Positions 29,205 through 39,904 of a DNA stretch of 64,000 nt are shown in pieces. A model generated the notes under the pieces. It was not told the origin of the DNA, did not search any database, and saw only the letters and a list, made by a program, of their open reading frames with translations. The stretch is taken from the NCBI RefSeq assembly GCF_000155675.2, contig NC_020911.1:796501-860500 (forward strand). Reading direction: 5' to 3'. This DNA is from Octadecabacter antarcticus 307 (GTDB taxonomy: Bacteria > Pseudomonadota > Alphaproteobacteria > Rhodobacterales > Rhodobacteraceae). Numbering within the stretch: position 1 is the first letter of the stretch; every line of letters begins with the position of its first letter. The position numbers and the translations under genes are program-made.

Positions 29205-30077
29205 CTATCGAAGGAAGCCAATAGAATGTGTTGGTGTAACTTTTTCCGTTTCAATATAGATACTTAGTGCCGTTTCATCAGGTTGAGTAACCGTCTTTGT
29301 TTCTGTAGCCGCCAAGCCGCCGGTGATGAACAAACTGTCGATGTCTTCTTGTTGGGCACCGAGGATGTCTGTGCGAATCCCGTCTCCGATGGCGATAATA
29401 CGCGGGTCGGACATCGAATCCGTTAACGCGGCGTACCGTCGGCGGGCGAGATCGTAGATCGGCGGATGCGGTTTGCCGAAATACAGGCTTTCACCGCCCA
29501 TTTCGGTATACAGCGCGGCCAATGCACCTGCACACCATTCACGGCTTTCGCCGCGATCGACGATGATGTCTGGGTTGGCGCATAGCAGCTTCAGGCCCTT
29601 GGTTTTGGCATACAAAAATTCGGGCCGATTCACGTCGATATCGGCGTGCGAGTCAAAGGGGCCGCAACACACGATGCCCTCCGCTTGATCAAGCGGGACA
29701 TTTTGGATGTTCACTGGATTATCAATAATATTCAGAGGTTTAAAGAAATCGTCGTCGCGCGGCGTTTCACCCATGAACCAGACTTTGGACCCGACGAATC
29801 CGCGAAACATTGCGGCGCGGGCGCTGTCGCCACTGGTCGCGATGGCGTCCCAGCAGTGCGCCATGCCCATATCTAGAAGCTGCTGTTCAACACTGTCCCA
29901 CGGGCGCGGCGAGTTCGTGACCAGCACCACCTTGCCACCCCGTTCGCGGTAGCTTTGCATCGCGGAGACTGAATCCTGAAACGGCGTGATTCCGTTGTGC
30001 ATACAGCCCCAAAGGTCCACAAAAGCTACGTCATATTGATCTGAAATTTCCGCGAACGCGTTAACGATTGAGGGCAT
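29205..30077 (-). CDS. TIGR01459 family HAD-type hydrolase
   Basis: 290 residues. Motif I is DVAFVDLWGCMHNG, where the first Asp is kept but the usual second Asp position is changed, as in this subfamily. VTNSPRP is motif II, FGKPHPPIYDLA has the Lys, and IAIGDGIRTDILGA is motif IV: a class IIA (NagD/4-nitrophenylphosphatase-like) hydrolase. The substrate is unknown. Upstream are three GTAC sites 11 bp apart (30119-30146) that could be its operator. Confidence 0.9.
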   Translation of the reverse strand: MPSIVNAFAEISDQYDVAFVDLWGCMHNGITPFQDSVSAMQSYRERGGKVVLVTNSPRPWDSVEQQLLDMGMAHCWDAIATSGDSARAAMFRGFVGSKVWFMGETPRDDDFFKPLNIIDNPVNIQNVPLDQAEGIVCCGPFDSHADIDVNRPEFLYAKTKGLKLLCANPDIIVDRGESREWCAGALAALYTEMGGESLYFGKPHPPIYDLARRRYAALTDSMSDPRIIAIGDGIRTDILGAQQEDIDSLFITGGLAATETKTVTQPDETALSIYIETEKVTPTHSIGFLR

Positions 30078-30118
30078 GGACTTACCTATTCTTAAGGATC
30101 ACATCGCGGGCACAGGCT

Positions 30119-30146
30119 GTACACAACGCGTACACCACCTGTACAT
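30119..30146 (-). promoter_or_regulatory. Three helically phased GTAC sites upstream of the HAD gene
   Basis: GTACA at 30119, GTACA at 30130 and GTACA at 30141, exactly 11 bases apart, 42-64 bases upstream of the HAD hydrolase start. Spacing of one helical turn puts them on one DNA face, which suits a multimeric regulator. This is seen in sequence; the role is inferred. Confidence 0.35.
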
Positions 30147-30166
30147 ACCGCAGGTGCAGAAAAAAA

Positions 30167-30203
30167 GGGCGCCAATCAGCTGATTGACCAGCTGATTGGC
30201 GCC
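30167..30203 (-). terminator. Terminator of ppaC
   Basis: A 16-bp perfect inverted repeat, GGGCGCCAATCAGCTG / CAGCTGATTGGCGCCC, with a short loop. On the minus strand it is followed by seven T, placed just after the ppaC stop. Confidence 0.9.
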
Positions 30204-30224
30204 CCGTTTACGATTTTCTAACAA

Positions 30225-31142
30225 TCACACCTTAAGGGATGGGATGATCTGTTTCTTACGGCTCATCACGCCGGGCAGGACGACGTTGTCGCCGGACACG
30301 ACGACGCCAAAGGATTTTTCCGCGACTGATCTGGTTAGATCGTTGGGGATCAGCATGGTGGCTTGTTCGTTTAGAATATCCACCACAAAGAGGAGGACTT
30401 GATCAACGCCGTCTTCGGCTGCCACGGTCGTCATGGTGTTCATGATAGATGCTTTGCGGTCCAACACGATGGCAGGCGCTGTCGTTTCCAACACGGAGAC
30501 GCGGAACTTGGTGCCATCAACGGTGAATTCTTTGCTGTCCATGCGTAGCAGTTCCGCGTCAGAGAACGCAGAGACATCGGATTTAGCGGCGAACATTTCA
30601 GCGGCATAATCGGGGATCGACATGCCAAGGTCAGTCGCCAGAGATTCGGCCAGCGATTTATCGGTGTCCGTTGTCGTCGGTGACCGAAATTCGAGGGTGT
30701 CGGACAGGATGCACGACAGCATCAGGCCTTTGATGTTTTCGGGCATCTGTGCAGAATGGGCACCCATCAAATCGTGCATGATCGTCGCGGTGCAGGCCAG
30801 CGGGCGGATCGTGATGTCGATTGGGCCTTTGGTTTCCAGACCGCCGACCAGTTTGTGGTGGTCGATGATCGCTGTAATGTCCGCGCCGTTGATATTGGCG
30901 GGCAATTCGGCGGGATTGTTGGTGTCCACGATGACGCAAGGTTGGTCGTCGGCGATGTCAGCGATAATCTCAGGCTGCGCAAAGCCCCAACGTTCGGCGA
31001 CAAATGCGGCTTCGGTGTTTGGCGTGCCAAGCAGTTTGGCCGCGCTTTTGGTGCCCGTGTGGTTCAGGAACCATTCCCAGATTAAAGCCGACCCTAGGGA
31101 ATCTGTGTCGGGGGCCTTGTGGCCAAAAACGAGTGTGGTCAT
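30225..31142 (-). CDS. ppaC: Manganese-dependent inorganic pyrophosphatase
   Basis: 305 residues from ATG 31142 (MTTLVFGHKAPDTDS). A family II (DHH) pyrophosphatase: metal ligands in GHKAPDTDS, VIVDTN and ITAIIDHHKLVGG, then CILSDTLEFRSPTTT. The C-terminal DHHA2 domain ends GVMSRKKQIIPSL (the SRKKQ motif that binds pyrophosphate). It hydrolyses PPi to two Pi in the cytoplasm. It is closed by a strong hairpin terminator. Confidence 0.95.
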   Translation of the reverse strand: MTTLVFGHKAPDTDSLGSALIWEWFLNHTGTKSAAKLLGTPNTEAAFVAERWGFAQPEIIADIADDQPCVIVDTNNPAELPANINGADITAIIDHHKLVGGLETKGPIDITIRPLACTATIMHDLMGAHSAQMPENIKGLMLSCILSDTLEFRSPTTTDTDKSLAESLATDLGMSIPDYAAEMFAAKSDVSAFSDAELLRMDSKEFTVDGTKFRVSVLETTAPAIVLDRKASIMNTMTTVAAEDGVDQVLLFVVDILNEQATMLIPNDLTRSVAEKSFGVVVSGDNVVLPGVMSRKKQIIPSLKV

Positions 31143-31244
31143 GTCAAAACGCCTATCAGGGGTTGGATTTGAGCGGTTTATAGGCTGCTGGTCCCGCCTT
31201 GTCACCACCCCCTAACGCATGGCGACTATGGGTGTAAAAGCCGG

Positions 31245-31610
31245 TCACAGCCCGAGTTCTGCGCGCTTTTTCTTGGTGAGCGACGCGACTGCCATCTCGT
31301 GCGAATAAGTGATGTGGTTTTTGAGTTCGACGTCTGACAGGCCAGGATCGCGGGTGTCCTGCAGCCATTTCATGCCGCGCGATGCCAGATACGGTGCGGG
31401 GCGTATGCCGTCCATGTCGGGCAGCACTTCGAAGGCGATGGGGTACACCTTGAACGTGACGGCAGGTTCGCCGTCGTGCCAGCCGCAGGCCGCGAACAGT
31501 TTGCCGCCGACTTTCCAGACATCCGAACTGCCCCATTGGACCACGTGACTGGCGTGGGGCAGGGTCGCGCAAAAGGCGTTGATGTCGGCGCGGGTTATCA
31601 TATCCGTCAC
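31245..31610 (-). CDS. MmcQ/YjbR family protein
   Basis: 121 residues. YjbR (double wing) fold: INAFCATLPHASHVVQWGSSDVWKVGGKLFAACGW, then TFKVYPIAFEVLPDMDGIRPAPYLASRGMKWLQ and SDVELKNHITYSHEMAVASLTKKKR. The CyaY-like fold has been proposed to bind DNA, but no member has a firmly proven role. Divergent from the DUF2161 gene, with starts 54 bases apart. Confidence 0.9.
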   Translation of the reverse strand: MTDMITRADINAFCATLPHASHVVQWGSSDVWKVGGKLFAACGWHDGEPAVTFKVYPIAFEVLPDMDGIRPAPYLASRGMKWLQDTRDPGLSDVELKNHITYSHEMAVASLTKKKRAELGL

Positions 31611-31664
31611 GACGCCAGTTTGGTGGCTTGGTTCGTGTGTGTAAATGTTGTTATCGTGAGCGCC

Positions 31665-32321
31665 ATGAGCAAACCGCGCGAAGCAGACCTATACGGCCCC
31701 GTGAAGGCGCATCTGACGCGGCAGGGCTACACCGTTAAGGGTGAGGTCGGCGCGGCAGATGTTGTCGGGCGGCGCGGCGATGATGTTGTTGTGGTTGAAT
31801 TGAAGCTGGGGTTTTCGCTGGCGTTGTTTCATCAAGGAATTGAACGGCTTGCGGTGACTGACGACGTGTATGTCGCGGTCCCCGCGGGGGGTAAGGATAA
31901 AGCGCTGCGATCCAATGTGAAACTGGCGCGCCGGTTGGGGTTGGGGGTGTTGACTGTTCGCATGCGAGATGGATTTGTTGAGGCGTTGGCCGATCCGGGG
32001 CCCTATGCGGCGCGCAAATTGAAGAAAAAGGCGCATGCGTTGTTGCGGGCGTTTGATCGGCTAGAAGGCGATCCGAATGAAGGCGGTGCCACGCGCCACG
32101 GCATTGTCACCGGTTACCGCCAAGACGCGCTGAAATGTGCGCGGTTTCTGGCGGTGCATGGTGCGAGCAAGGGCGCGAAAGTTGCGGAATGGGCCGAGGT
32201 TCCGGGCGCGACACGGATCATGGCGGATGATCATTATAAGTGGTTCACGCGGGTGGAGCGCGGTGTCTACGGGCTAACAGTGGCGGGCAAGGCCGGCCTT
32301 GCCGACTGGGGTGATGTTTAG
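31665..32321 (+). CDS. DUF2161 family PD-(D/E)XK-like protein
   Basis: 218 residues from ATG 31665. The N-terminal half has GEVGAADVVGRRGDDVVVVELKLGFSLALFHQGIERL, the D...(E)xK arrangement of a PD-(D/E)XK nuclease-fold core (AADVV Asp, VELK). The C-terminal half is predicted winged-helix (GYRQDALKCARFLAVHG, RIMADDHYKWFTRVERGVYGLTVAGKAGL). Family role unknown. It is a single gene, convergent with the TraB/GumN gene. Confidence 0.85.
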   Translation: MSKPREADLYGPVKAHLTRQGYTVKGEVGAADVVGRRGDDVVVVELKLGFSLALFHQGIERLAVTDDVYVAVPAGGKDKALRSNVKLARRLGLGVLTVRMRDGFVEALADPGPYAARKLKKKAHALLRAFDRLEGDPNEGGATRHGIVTGYRQDALKCARFLAVHGASKGAKVAEWAEVPGATRIMADDHYKWFTRVERGVYGLTVAGKAGLADWGDV

Positions 32322-32328
32322 GCAATAT

Positions 32329-33312
32329 TTAGTGGCGGGTGATGGTCCAGTCGTTGTCCGCAAGCAGGTTTAAAACGCCCTGATCCCCGAACAAATGCGC
32401 TGCACCGAAGGCGATGAAAATCTGGTTGTGGGACGCTGCTGCGGCCTCGATCACTGGAATCCAGTTGCGGTTGCGTTCGTTGAGAAGGTCTTCTTCGAGT
32501 TCGGCCAGTTGCGCGTCAAACAGCGCAGGATCGACGTTCGGCATATGGTCGATCAGGTGGCTGTTTATGTACCAGCCATACGACGTGTCCTCATTAAAGT
32601 ATGACGAGATAAGCGTGCTGATGAATGCGTCCTGAATGTCGGGATCCACCAAGCTGATATGCAGGGCATCAATCTGTTTATCAAACGTGCCGGACGACAG
32701 CAGCGCCAACATGTCCTGCCACGGTTCAAGCGCCATGACGGGGAGGTTCAGGGCGGCTGCGTCTTTCATCAACAATCCGTCCAGACCCAAATCACCGGCC
32801 ATCATCGACGCCATCGCACAGGGCGGAATGGCCAATGTCATCGATAAGAACCACGGCTGCATTTTGGCGGCCATAAAGCCCGGCACGCCGCGTGAGGTCG
32901 CGGCGTCGCGGATCAGCGCCCATGTGTCAGGGTCCAGCCGGTCGGGCAGGGTCGGACCGTCGGTAATCGTCATTATGTCCGGGTTTTGTGCCATGTAGAC
33001 CTGCATCGCGGCTTGGTCTTCCAGCGTGGCTTCGACCAGCAACACATCCGCCCGTTCCAGTTGCGGCGTGGCGCGGCGGACTAGATCATCGTGGCGCGGA
33101 TCGGCCAGATGCATCGTGCCCATGATCGCCAGTTCGACGCCATTTTTCTGGGCCGACCAATACAGTCCCTGTCCGTAAGGTGTAGCCGCTGCGACGTCGC
33201 GCAAGTGCACGAGATCGGCGGGGGCCATCAACGATTCGATTCCGTCCGCGTTGCATTGGGCGTTGGCCAGTGACGGCATGGTCAGGAATGCGAGGGTGAG
33301 AAGGCGGATCAC
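32329..33312 (-). CDS. TraB/GumN family protein, exported
   Basis: 327 residues with signal peptide MIRLLTLAFLTMPSLANAQ. TraB/GumN (Tiki-like) motifs are LAIMGTMHLADPR (GxxH), DVLLVEATLED (E), and the C-terminal IFIAFGAAHLFGDQGVLNLLADNDW (GxxH and GxxGL-like). In animal Tiki the same residues form a metalloprotease; bacterial members are periplasmic or lipoproteins with no settled substrate. Monocistronic, upstream of groES on the other strand. Confidence 0.9.
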   Translation of the reverse strand: MIRLLTLAFLTMPSLANAQCNADGIESLMAPADLVHLRDVAAATPYGQGLYWSAQKNGVELAIMGTMHLADPRHDDLVRRATPQLERADVLLVEATLEDQAAMQVYMAQNPDIMTITDGPTLPDRLDPDTWALIRDAATSRGVPGFMAAKMQPWFLSMTLAIPPCAMASMMAGDLGLDGLLMKDAAALNLPVMALEPWQDMLALLSSGTFDKQIDALHISLVDPDIQDAFISTLISSYFNEDTSYGWYINSHLIDHMPNVDPALFDAQLAELEEDLLNERNRNWIPVIEAAAASHNQIFIAFGAAHLFGDQGVLNLLADNDWTITRH

Positions 33313-33450
33313 GGGAAACTCCTGATGGGACTGGCCAAGCTAGGATGAGGACGCCAGTTGGGCAAGTTGGTATGATGATATAGGCTTGGATCTGGTCGCG
33401 CGGTTCTGCTGCCTCTATCGCGACTCTGTAAAAATCCACCGATTGGGCAG

Positions 33451-33480
33451 TTGACAGGTCCGGTTGATGTCCCTACTTAT
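33451..33480 (+). promoter_or_regulatory. groESL promoter
   Basis: A TTGACA box at 33451-33456, 17 bases of spacer, then TACTTAT at 33474-33480: a sigma-70-type promoter placed so that the transcription start falls at the CIRCE element just downstream. Confidence 0.7.
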
Positions 33481-33486
33481 CCGTTG

Positions 33487-33513
33487 CTAGCACTCGCATG
33501 ATGTGAGTGCTAA
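33487..33513 (+). promoter_or_regulatory. CIRCE operator (HrcA site)
   Basis: CTAGCACTC - nine bases - GAGTGCTAA, an 8/9 match per arm to the CIRCE consensus TTAGCACTC-N9-GAGTGCTAA. It overlaps the expected transcription start of groESL, so the operon should be repressed by HrcA (gene not in this window). Confidence 0.95.
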
Positions 33514-33578
33514 CGGCCCTACACAGGTTAGTTCTGTGGGGGCAAAGAATTGAAATCTATAAGCAAGGAGCTATTCAC

Positions 33579-33866
33579 ATGGCTTTCAAACCGCTTCACG
33601 ACCGCGTTCTCGTGCGTCGCACCGAAGGTGAAGAAAAGACCGCTGGCGGCCTGATCATTCCAGATGCAGCCAAAGAAAAGCCCGCTGAGGGCGAAGTTAT
33701 TGCGTGCGGCGAAGGCCTGCGCAAAGACAGCGGCGAGCTGGTCGAAATGGGCGTTAAGTCTGGCGACAAAGTGTTGTTTGGCAAATGGTCCGGCACAGAA
33801 ATCACCCTCGACGGTGAAGAGCTGCTGATCATGAAAGAAAGCGACATCATGGGCATCCTGTCCTAG
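33579..33866 (+). CDS. groES: Co-chaperonin GroES
   Basis: 95 residues from ATG 33579, with AAGGAG before it. [38 protein letters not shown] is the barrel plus the mobile loop that carries the GGLIIP segment that docks on GroEL. Heptameric lid of the chaperonin chamber. First gene of groESL, 50 bases before groEL, under CIRCE control. Confidence 0.98.
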   Translation: MAFKPLHDRVLVRRTEGEEKTAGGLIIPDAAKEKPAEGEVIACGEGLRKDSGELVEMGVKSGDKVLFGKWSGTEITLDGEELLIMKESDIMGILS

Positions 33867-33913
33867 TCGGACTGGTCCAAATTCGCAAATTCACGAAATT
33901 TCAAAGGAGCTAA

Positions 33914-35560
<1,647 letters not shown>

Positions 35561-35670
35561 ATCGAATTTTCCGCAAGGAAAAATCGACTAAGACTGCAAA
35601 GCGGCAGTCGTTTCTTAGAAACGATGAAAGCTTTGAGGTCTAACTGCTAATTACGCTATCTGCCAAAAGA

Positions 35671-35697
35671 AGGGCGTCCCAAACGGGGCGCCCTTTT
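35671..35697 (+). terminator. Terminator of groESL
   Basis: AGGGCGTCCC-AAAC-GGGGCGCCCT followed by TTTTC, 110 bases after the groEL stop; it may also serve the NUDIX gene from the other side. Confidence 0.85.
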
Positions 35698-35706
35698 CTA
35701 TTCCGA

Positions 35707-36171
35707 CTAGGGCAAAATGGCCTCTAACGGATCATAAACCAGCGCCCCCGCATCCCCCCAAGCCACGCCTGCCAGTGATTTTGGCCGCACGGTCAGTACC
35801 GCCAATTCATCGCGCGTCACCCAGCGGCGCTGCGTGACGATTTTTTCTGGGTCCTGCCACGCGGGGTCCAATTCGCCGGCAATCAATGTGCAGCGAAAGA
35901 ACACTTCAACTTGGTGGAAGGTGCCATTCGGGTCATGAAATTCGTTCACAAGACACGGTGCGCCGACACTTACCCGCAGCCCGGTTTCTTCAAATACTTC
36001 ACGGGCGAGGTTTTCTGGCAGACTTTGGTGCGGTTCAGCGCCGCCTCCCGGCGCGCACCACAAATCGCTGCGGCCCTTGTAGGCATTTACCAACAAAAGG
36101 TGATCGTCGTGCAGAAGGATAGCGCGTGCTGCTAATCTTATCGAAGGGTGGCGGATTGGGCGTGTTATCAT
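35707..36171 (-). CDS. NUDIX hydrolase
   Basis: 154 residues. The NUDIX box is [29 protein letters not shown] (GX5EX7REUXEEXGU pattern), with the sheet strands [28 protein letters not shown] before it. It hydrolyses a nucleoside diphosphate linked to another group; the substrate cannot be read. Convergent with groEL; the esterase gene is divergent upstream. Confidence 0.9.
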   Translation of the reverse strand: MITRPIRHPSIRLAARAILLHDDHLLLVNAYKGRSDLWCAPGGGAEPHQSLPENLAREVFEETGLRVSVGAPCLVNEFHDPNGTFHQVEVFFRCTLIAGELDPAWQDPEKIVTQRRWVTRDELAVLTVRPKSLAGVAWGDAGALVYDPLEAILP

Positions 36172-36248
36172 ATGCGCACTCTGGCCTGCGGCGAAAAGTC
36201 AGGCAAGCGAGACCTTACCAATCTGCGCAGATCACCTATGTTGGGCGT

Positions 36249-37010
36249 ATGAGACAGGTTTTTATCGCATTTTGGCTGATGGTGGCCCCGATTTCGGCGG
36301 CAACGGATCAGGCGGCCCCGATTTCGGTGGCGGAAGACTGCGTTGTGCTGCTGCACGGGTTGGCGCGCACAGAGACGTCGTTTTTGGCGCTGCAAGAATT
36401 ACTGGAGTTGGACGGCTACCACGTTGTCAACAACGGTTACCCGTCCACCAGCGCGGACATTCAGACGTTGGCGGCAGAAAACGTGCCGCAAGCGGTGGCG
36501 GGGTGTGGCCACAGGCGGGTGCATTTCGTGACCCATTCGATGGGCGGTATTCTGGTGCGTGTCTATCTGGCCGATGGACGCCCCGACGTGATGGGGCGTG
36601 TCGTGATGATGGGGCCACCGAATGATGGATCGCAACTGGTTGATATTCTTGGAGAATTGGAGCCATTCGAGTGGATGAATGGGCCTGCCGGTATGGAATT
36701 GAGCACTGGTGCTGCGCTCGAATATGGTGCGCCGATCAGCCTGCGGTGGCAGGGGTTTGATTTGGGGATTATTGCGGGGGATCGGTCGTTAAATGCGTAT
36801 TATTCAAGCCTGATTGACGGACCCGATGATGGAAAAGTGAGCGTTGCATCAACGCGGCTGGACGGGATGACGGATCATCTGACTTTGCCGGTGACCCATT
36901 CGTTTATGATGAACAATCCACTGGTGATGCGCCAAGCCATGGCGTTTTTGAAGGACGGTCAATTTGATCCGGACCTGACGTTGAGCGGTGTGATACTGGG
37001 GTTTCAATAG
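36249..37010 (+). CDS. Exported alpha/beta hydrolase (lipase/PGAP1-like)
   Basis: 253 residues from ATG 36249, with signal peptide [18 protein letters not shown]. It has the strand and oxyanion segment [18 protein letters not shown], the nucleophile elbow [13 protein letters not shown] (GHSMG-like, Ser in THSMGG), the [13 protein letters not shown] turn, and the catalytic His near [11 protein letters not shown]. Likely a periplasmic or secreted esterase/lipase. Two overlapping direct repeats near the signal peptide (GCGGCCCCGATTTCGG twice, around 36287-36326) are notable. Monocistronic. Confidence 0.85.
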   Translation: MRQVFIAFWLMVAPISAATDQAAPISVAEDCVVLLHGLARTETSFLALQELLELDGYHVVNNGYPSTSADIQTLAAENVPQAVAGCGHRRVHFVTHSMGGILVRVYLADGRPDVMGRVVMMGPPNDGSQLVDILGELEPFEWMNGPAGMELSTGAALEYGAPISLRWQGFDLGIIAGDRSLNAYYSSLIDGPDDGKVSVASTRLDGMTDHLTLPVTHSFMMNNPLVMRQAMAFLKDGQFDPDLTLSGVILGFQ

Positions 37011-37122
37011 CGGTTTTGCGGGTCGCTCGCTGGCAAAGTGGTACAAGGAAAGAGGGCGCTGTCCCGTCCGACGGCCCCCCCCCGGGATGTTTTGAAGCAA
37101 AGACAGGTTTAGGAAGAAAGCG

Positions 37123-38208
37123 TTAGGCAGACGCCCCCGTAACCGTGTTGATATGGCCCATTTTACGGCCCAGTTTGGCGTCGGCTTTGCCGTAAAGGTG
37201 GATCGCGGTGTTGGTCTTGGCAATATCGGGCAGACGGTTCACATCGTCGCCAATCAGGTTTTCCATGATGACATTTGAATGTCGGCTGCCGTCACCAAGC
37301 GGCCAGCCCGCAATAGCGCGGATGTGTTGTTCGAACTGATCAATGGCGCAGCCTGCTTGCGTCCAGTGGCCGGAATTGTGCACGCGGGGGGCAATTTCGT
37401 TGACGATGAAGCCGGTTGGAGTGACGAAGAGTTCAACGCCCATAGTTCCAACATAATCCAACGCATTCAAGATATTAGCAGTCAGCAGGACGGCATCAGT
37501 CCGCTGGGCGCGCGTTAGCTTGGCGGGCACGGTTGTGGTGTGCAGGATGCCGTTCCGATGCACATTTTCACCGGGGTCAAAGCACGAGATTGCACCATTT
37601 GCGCTGCGCGTTCCAATGACGGACACTTCAACAGAGAAGTTGATAAAACCTTCAAGCACGGCGGGTGCACCAGCCATGTCTGTCATCGCTTGGACCGCGT
37701 CATCGGGTGACATCAGGCGCGATTGGCCTTTGCCGTCATACCCCATGCGTCGGGTTTTCAGGATCGCGGGTATGCCAATTTGATCGATCGCTTGTTCGAG
37801 GTCTTCGCCAGTTTCCACCGCCGCGTAGGGGGCGGTTTGCAAGCCGATGCGGGTCAGGAAATTCTTTTCTGAGAACCTGTCCTGTGACGTGGCGAGTGCT
37901 GCGCGGTTCGGGTGGATCGGCGTGATTGCTTCGATAATATCAAGCGCGTCGGTCGGGATGTTTTCAAATTCAAACGTGATGACATCGCAGGCGTTGGCGA
38001 ATTTGGTCAGTGCGTCGGTGTCGGAATAATCCGCCTTGTAGTGGTAATTTGCGACGTGCGACGCGGGGCAGTCGCCGGCGGGTTCAAAAATGCAGGTTTT
38101 GAAGCCGAGGCGGGAGGCCGCAATAGAGAGCATGCGGCCCAGCTGACCACCGCCAAGGATGCCAATTGTTGCGCCAGTTTGCAGCACGTGATTTTGGGGA
38201 TCAGTCAT
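37123..38208 (-). CDS. purK: 5-(Carboxyamino)imidazole ribonucleotide synthase
   Basis: 361 residues from ATG 38208, which overlaps the purE stop by 8 bases. ATP-grasp fold: [61 protein letters not shown], the GYDGKGQ loop, [13 protein letters not shown], and [19 protein letters not shown] with the metal-binding Asn/Glu. It carboxylates AIR with ATP and bicarbonate to N5-CAIR, the PurE substrate. Second gene of purEK. Confidence 0.97.
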   Translation of the reverse strand: MTDPQNHVLQTGATIGILGGGQLGRMLSIAASRLGFKTCIFEPAGDCPASHVANYHYKADYSDTDALTKFANACDVITFEFENIPTDALDIIEAITPIHPNRAALATSQDRFSEKNFLTRIGLQTAPYAAVETGEDLEQAIDQIGIPAILKTRRMGYDGKGQSRLMSPDDAVQAMTDMAGAPAVLEGFINFSVEVSVIGTRSANGAISCFDPGENVHRNGILHTTTVPAKLTRAQRTDAVLLTANILNALDYVGTMGVELFVTPTGFIVNEIAPRVHNSGHWTQAGCAIDQFEQHIRAIAGWPLGDGSRHSNVIMENLIGDDVNRLPDIAKTNTAIHLYGKADAKLGRKMGHINTVTGASA

Positions 38209-38686
38209 CGGTCGGTTCATCCTGAATTGAGGCGGACAGCGCGTCACGCCAAGCGTCAAGGCGTTGGGCGAGGTCCGCGTCTTGCAAAGCAAGAATTGCA
38301 GCGGCCAACAATGCAGCGTTGGCCGCACCTGCAGCCCCGATTGCCATGGTCGCAACGGGGAAGCCCTTGGGCATTTGCACGATGGAATACAGGCTGTCGA
38401 CGCCCGACAGGGCCTTGGTTTGCACGGGCACGCCAATCACCGGAATACGGGTTTTTGAGGCCATCATGCCAGGCAAATGTGCAGCACCGCCAGCGCCTGC
38501 GATGATAACTTGCAAGCCACGTGGTGCAGCGTCTTTGCCATAGGACCAAAGGCGGTCGGGGGTTCGGTGGGCGGAGACGATTTTCGCCTCATATGTCACG
38601 CCCAATTCATCCAGAATGGTCGCTGCTTCGCGCATAGTAGGCCAGTCGGACTGGCTGCCCATGATAATGCCGACGGATGGGGTCAT
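38201..38686 (-). CDS. purE: 5-(Carboxyamino)imidazole ribonucleotide mutase
   Basis: 161 residues from ATG 38686 (an ATG at 38701 is possible; AAAGG stands before 38686). PurE class [68 protein letters not shown] and [22 protein letters not shown]. It rearranges N5-CAIR to CAIR in purine synthesis. Overlaps purK, so the two are translationally coupled. Confidence 0.97.
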   Translation of the reverse strand: MTPSVGIIMGSQSDWPTMREAATILDELGVTYEAKIVSAHRTPDRLWSYGKDAAPRGLQVIIAGAGGAAHLPGMMASKTRIPVIGVPVQTKALSGVDSLYSIVQMPKGFPVATMAIGAAGAANAALLAAAILALQDADLAQRLDAWRDALSASIQDEPTDD

Positions 38687-38740
38687 ATCTGCGCCTTTCA
38701 TCGTGAGGGGGCTTTATAGCGTGGCGACAGCGGGGTGCAA

Positions 38741-38959
38741 TCAGGCCGTGATATCGGGAATAATCCGGTCTTCGAGAACTGCAATTTTGTCTTTCAGGGC
38801 CAATTTTCGCTTCTTTAGGCGTTTTATGGTCAGCATGTCGGCCTTGCCCGTTTCCTGAAGCGCGTGAATTGCATCATCCAGATCGCGGTGTTCCTGGCGA
38901 AAAACGCCAAGCTCGATGCGCAAGACATCAAGCTGTTCCATGCGCGCGCTGCTGTTCAT
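38741..38959 (-). CDS. YdcH family protein (DUF465)
   Basis: 72 residues from ATG 38959 (or 66 from ATG 38941). One helical hairpin: LRIELGVFRQEHRDLDDAIHALQETGKADMLTIKRLKKRKLALKDKIAVLEDRIIPD, the DUF465 pattern with HRDLDxxI and the RLKKxKLxLKDxI second helix. Family function unknown. Divergent from Hsp20, upstream of purE. Confidence 0.9.
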   Translation of the reverse strand: MNSSARMEQLDVLRIELGVFRQEHRDLDDAIHALQETGKADMLTIKRLKKRKLALKDKIAVLEDRIIPDITA

Positions 38960-39052
38960 ACCGAATCCGATCTTATTGTTGGCGCCAGTGCCCCAGAGGT
39001 CTGAATGTAAGCGCAAAGTGGCATTTCGCAAAGGGAAACCGCGCAGTGCGGA

Positions 39053-39081
39053 CTTGCAAGCCACCCAAATGATCCCCATAT
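39053..39081 (+). promoter_or_regulatory. Likely heat-shock (RpoH) promoter of hsp20
   Basis: CTTG at 39053-39056, 17 bases, then CCCCATAT at 39074-39081, 65 bases before the Hsp20 start. It fits the alphaproteobacterial sigma-32 pattern CTTG-N17-18-CYTATNT loosely and the enteric CCCCAT box exactly. Confidence 0.6.
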
Positions 39082-39145
39082 TTTATCTGTGGTCGCCAAA
39101 ACGGGGCCAGGTATCAGACTGTCGCTTTAAGTAAGGACGTGTCGT

Positions 39146-39559
39146 ATGACGAAATTGACCTTGGGAACGCATCCGTTCCTGCTTGGCTTTGAAGAGTTGG
39201 AGCGGCTGGTTGAACGGACCGCCAAATCTGGCAATGATGGCTATCCACCTTATAATATTGAACAATCATCCGCCACGTCCTACCGCATCACGCTGGCAGT
39301 CGCGGGGTTTGGCGACGATGAATTGGCCATCACGGTTGAAAACAATCAGCTGGTGATCCGTGGCCGCCAAAGTGATGATAGCGAAGGGCGCGTGTTCTTG
39401 CATCGCGGCATTGCGGCGCGGCAATTCCAACGTTCGTTCGTGTTGGCCGAAGGGGTCGTTGTCGGTGAGGCAATCATGGAAAACGGGTTGCTGCACGTTG
39501 ATCTGACGCGGGCAGCGCCTGATTCAGTTGTGCAAACGATTAACATAAAAAAGGGCTAA
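39146..39559 (+). CDS. Hsp20 family small heat-shock protein
   Basis: 137 residues, the class A alphaproteobacterial IbpA-like type: TLGTHPFLLGFEELERLVERTAKSGNDGYPPYNIEQ, then the alpha-crystallin domain with YRITLAVAGFGDDELAITVENNQLVIRGRQ and HRGIAARQFQRSFVLAEGV, ending GLLHVDLTRAAP. ATP-independent holdase for unfolding proteins. Only 3 bases separate it from the DUF1150 gene, so they form an operon, probably heat-induced (see promoter at 39053). Confidence 0.95.
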   Translation: MTKLTLGTHPFLLGFEELERLVERTAKSGNDGYPPYNIEQSSATSYRITLAVAGFGDDELAITVENNQLVIRGRQSDDSEGRVFLHRGIAARQFQRSFVLAEGVVVGEAIMENGLLHVDLTRAAPDSVVQTINIKKG

Positions 39560-39562
39560 GTC

Positions 39563-39799
39563 ATGGATACCAAATTCAATTTTGCCGAACTGAGTGTCAA
39601 AAATAATGACCGCGTTGTCTATGTGAAATCCGTTGACGTTGCGGGCCTGCCCGATGATGTCCGTGCCGCTGCTGGGAACCGTGAACAGCTGTTTGCGGTC
39701 CATGACAGCGACGGCCAGCAACTGGCGTTGGTGGCGGATCGCAAAATGGCGTTCACGCTGGCACGCCAGAACGATATGCGGCCAGTGACCGTCCACTGA
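39563..39799 (+). CDS. DUF1150 family protein
   Basis: 78 residues: VVYVKSVDVAGLPDDVRAAAGNREQLFAVHDSDGQQLALVADRKMAFTLARQNDMRPVTVH. The whole protein is the DUF1150 domain, regularly placed behind hsp20 in Rhizobiales and Rhodobacterales. The function is unknown; the fixed pairing suggests a role with the small heat-shock protein. Confidence 0.93.
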   Translation: MDTKFNFAELSVKNNDRVVYVKSVDVAGLPDDVRAAAGNREQLFAVHDSDGQQLALVADRKMAFTLARQNDMRPVTVH

Positions 39800-39904
39800 A
39801 TAGTGAAATTCTTGGGGTAATTGACGTTGTCGGCTGTTTAGCCAAAGGGCGCAGAATGCCCAATCGTAGTCCTGATGTGGCGCCAATTATTCGGACGGGT
39901 TTAC

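Noticed and set aside
37060..37085. G/C-run hairpin between the esterase gene and purK taken for a hairpin-family copy
   Set aside because: It lacks the CCCTCTC and CGGGCA ends and a proper stem-loop.
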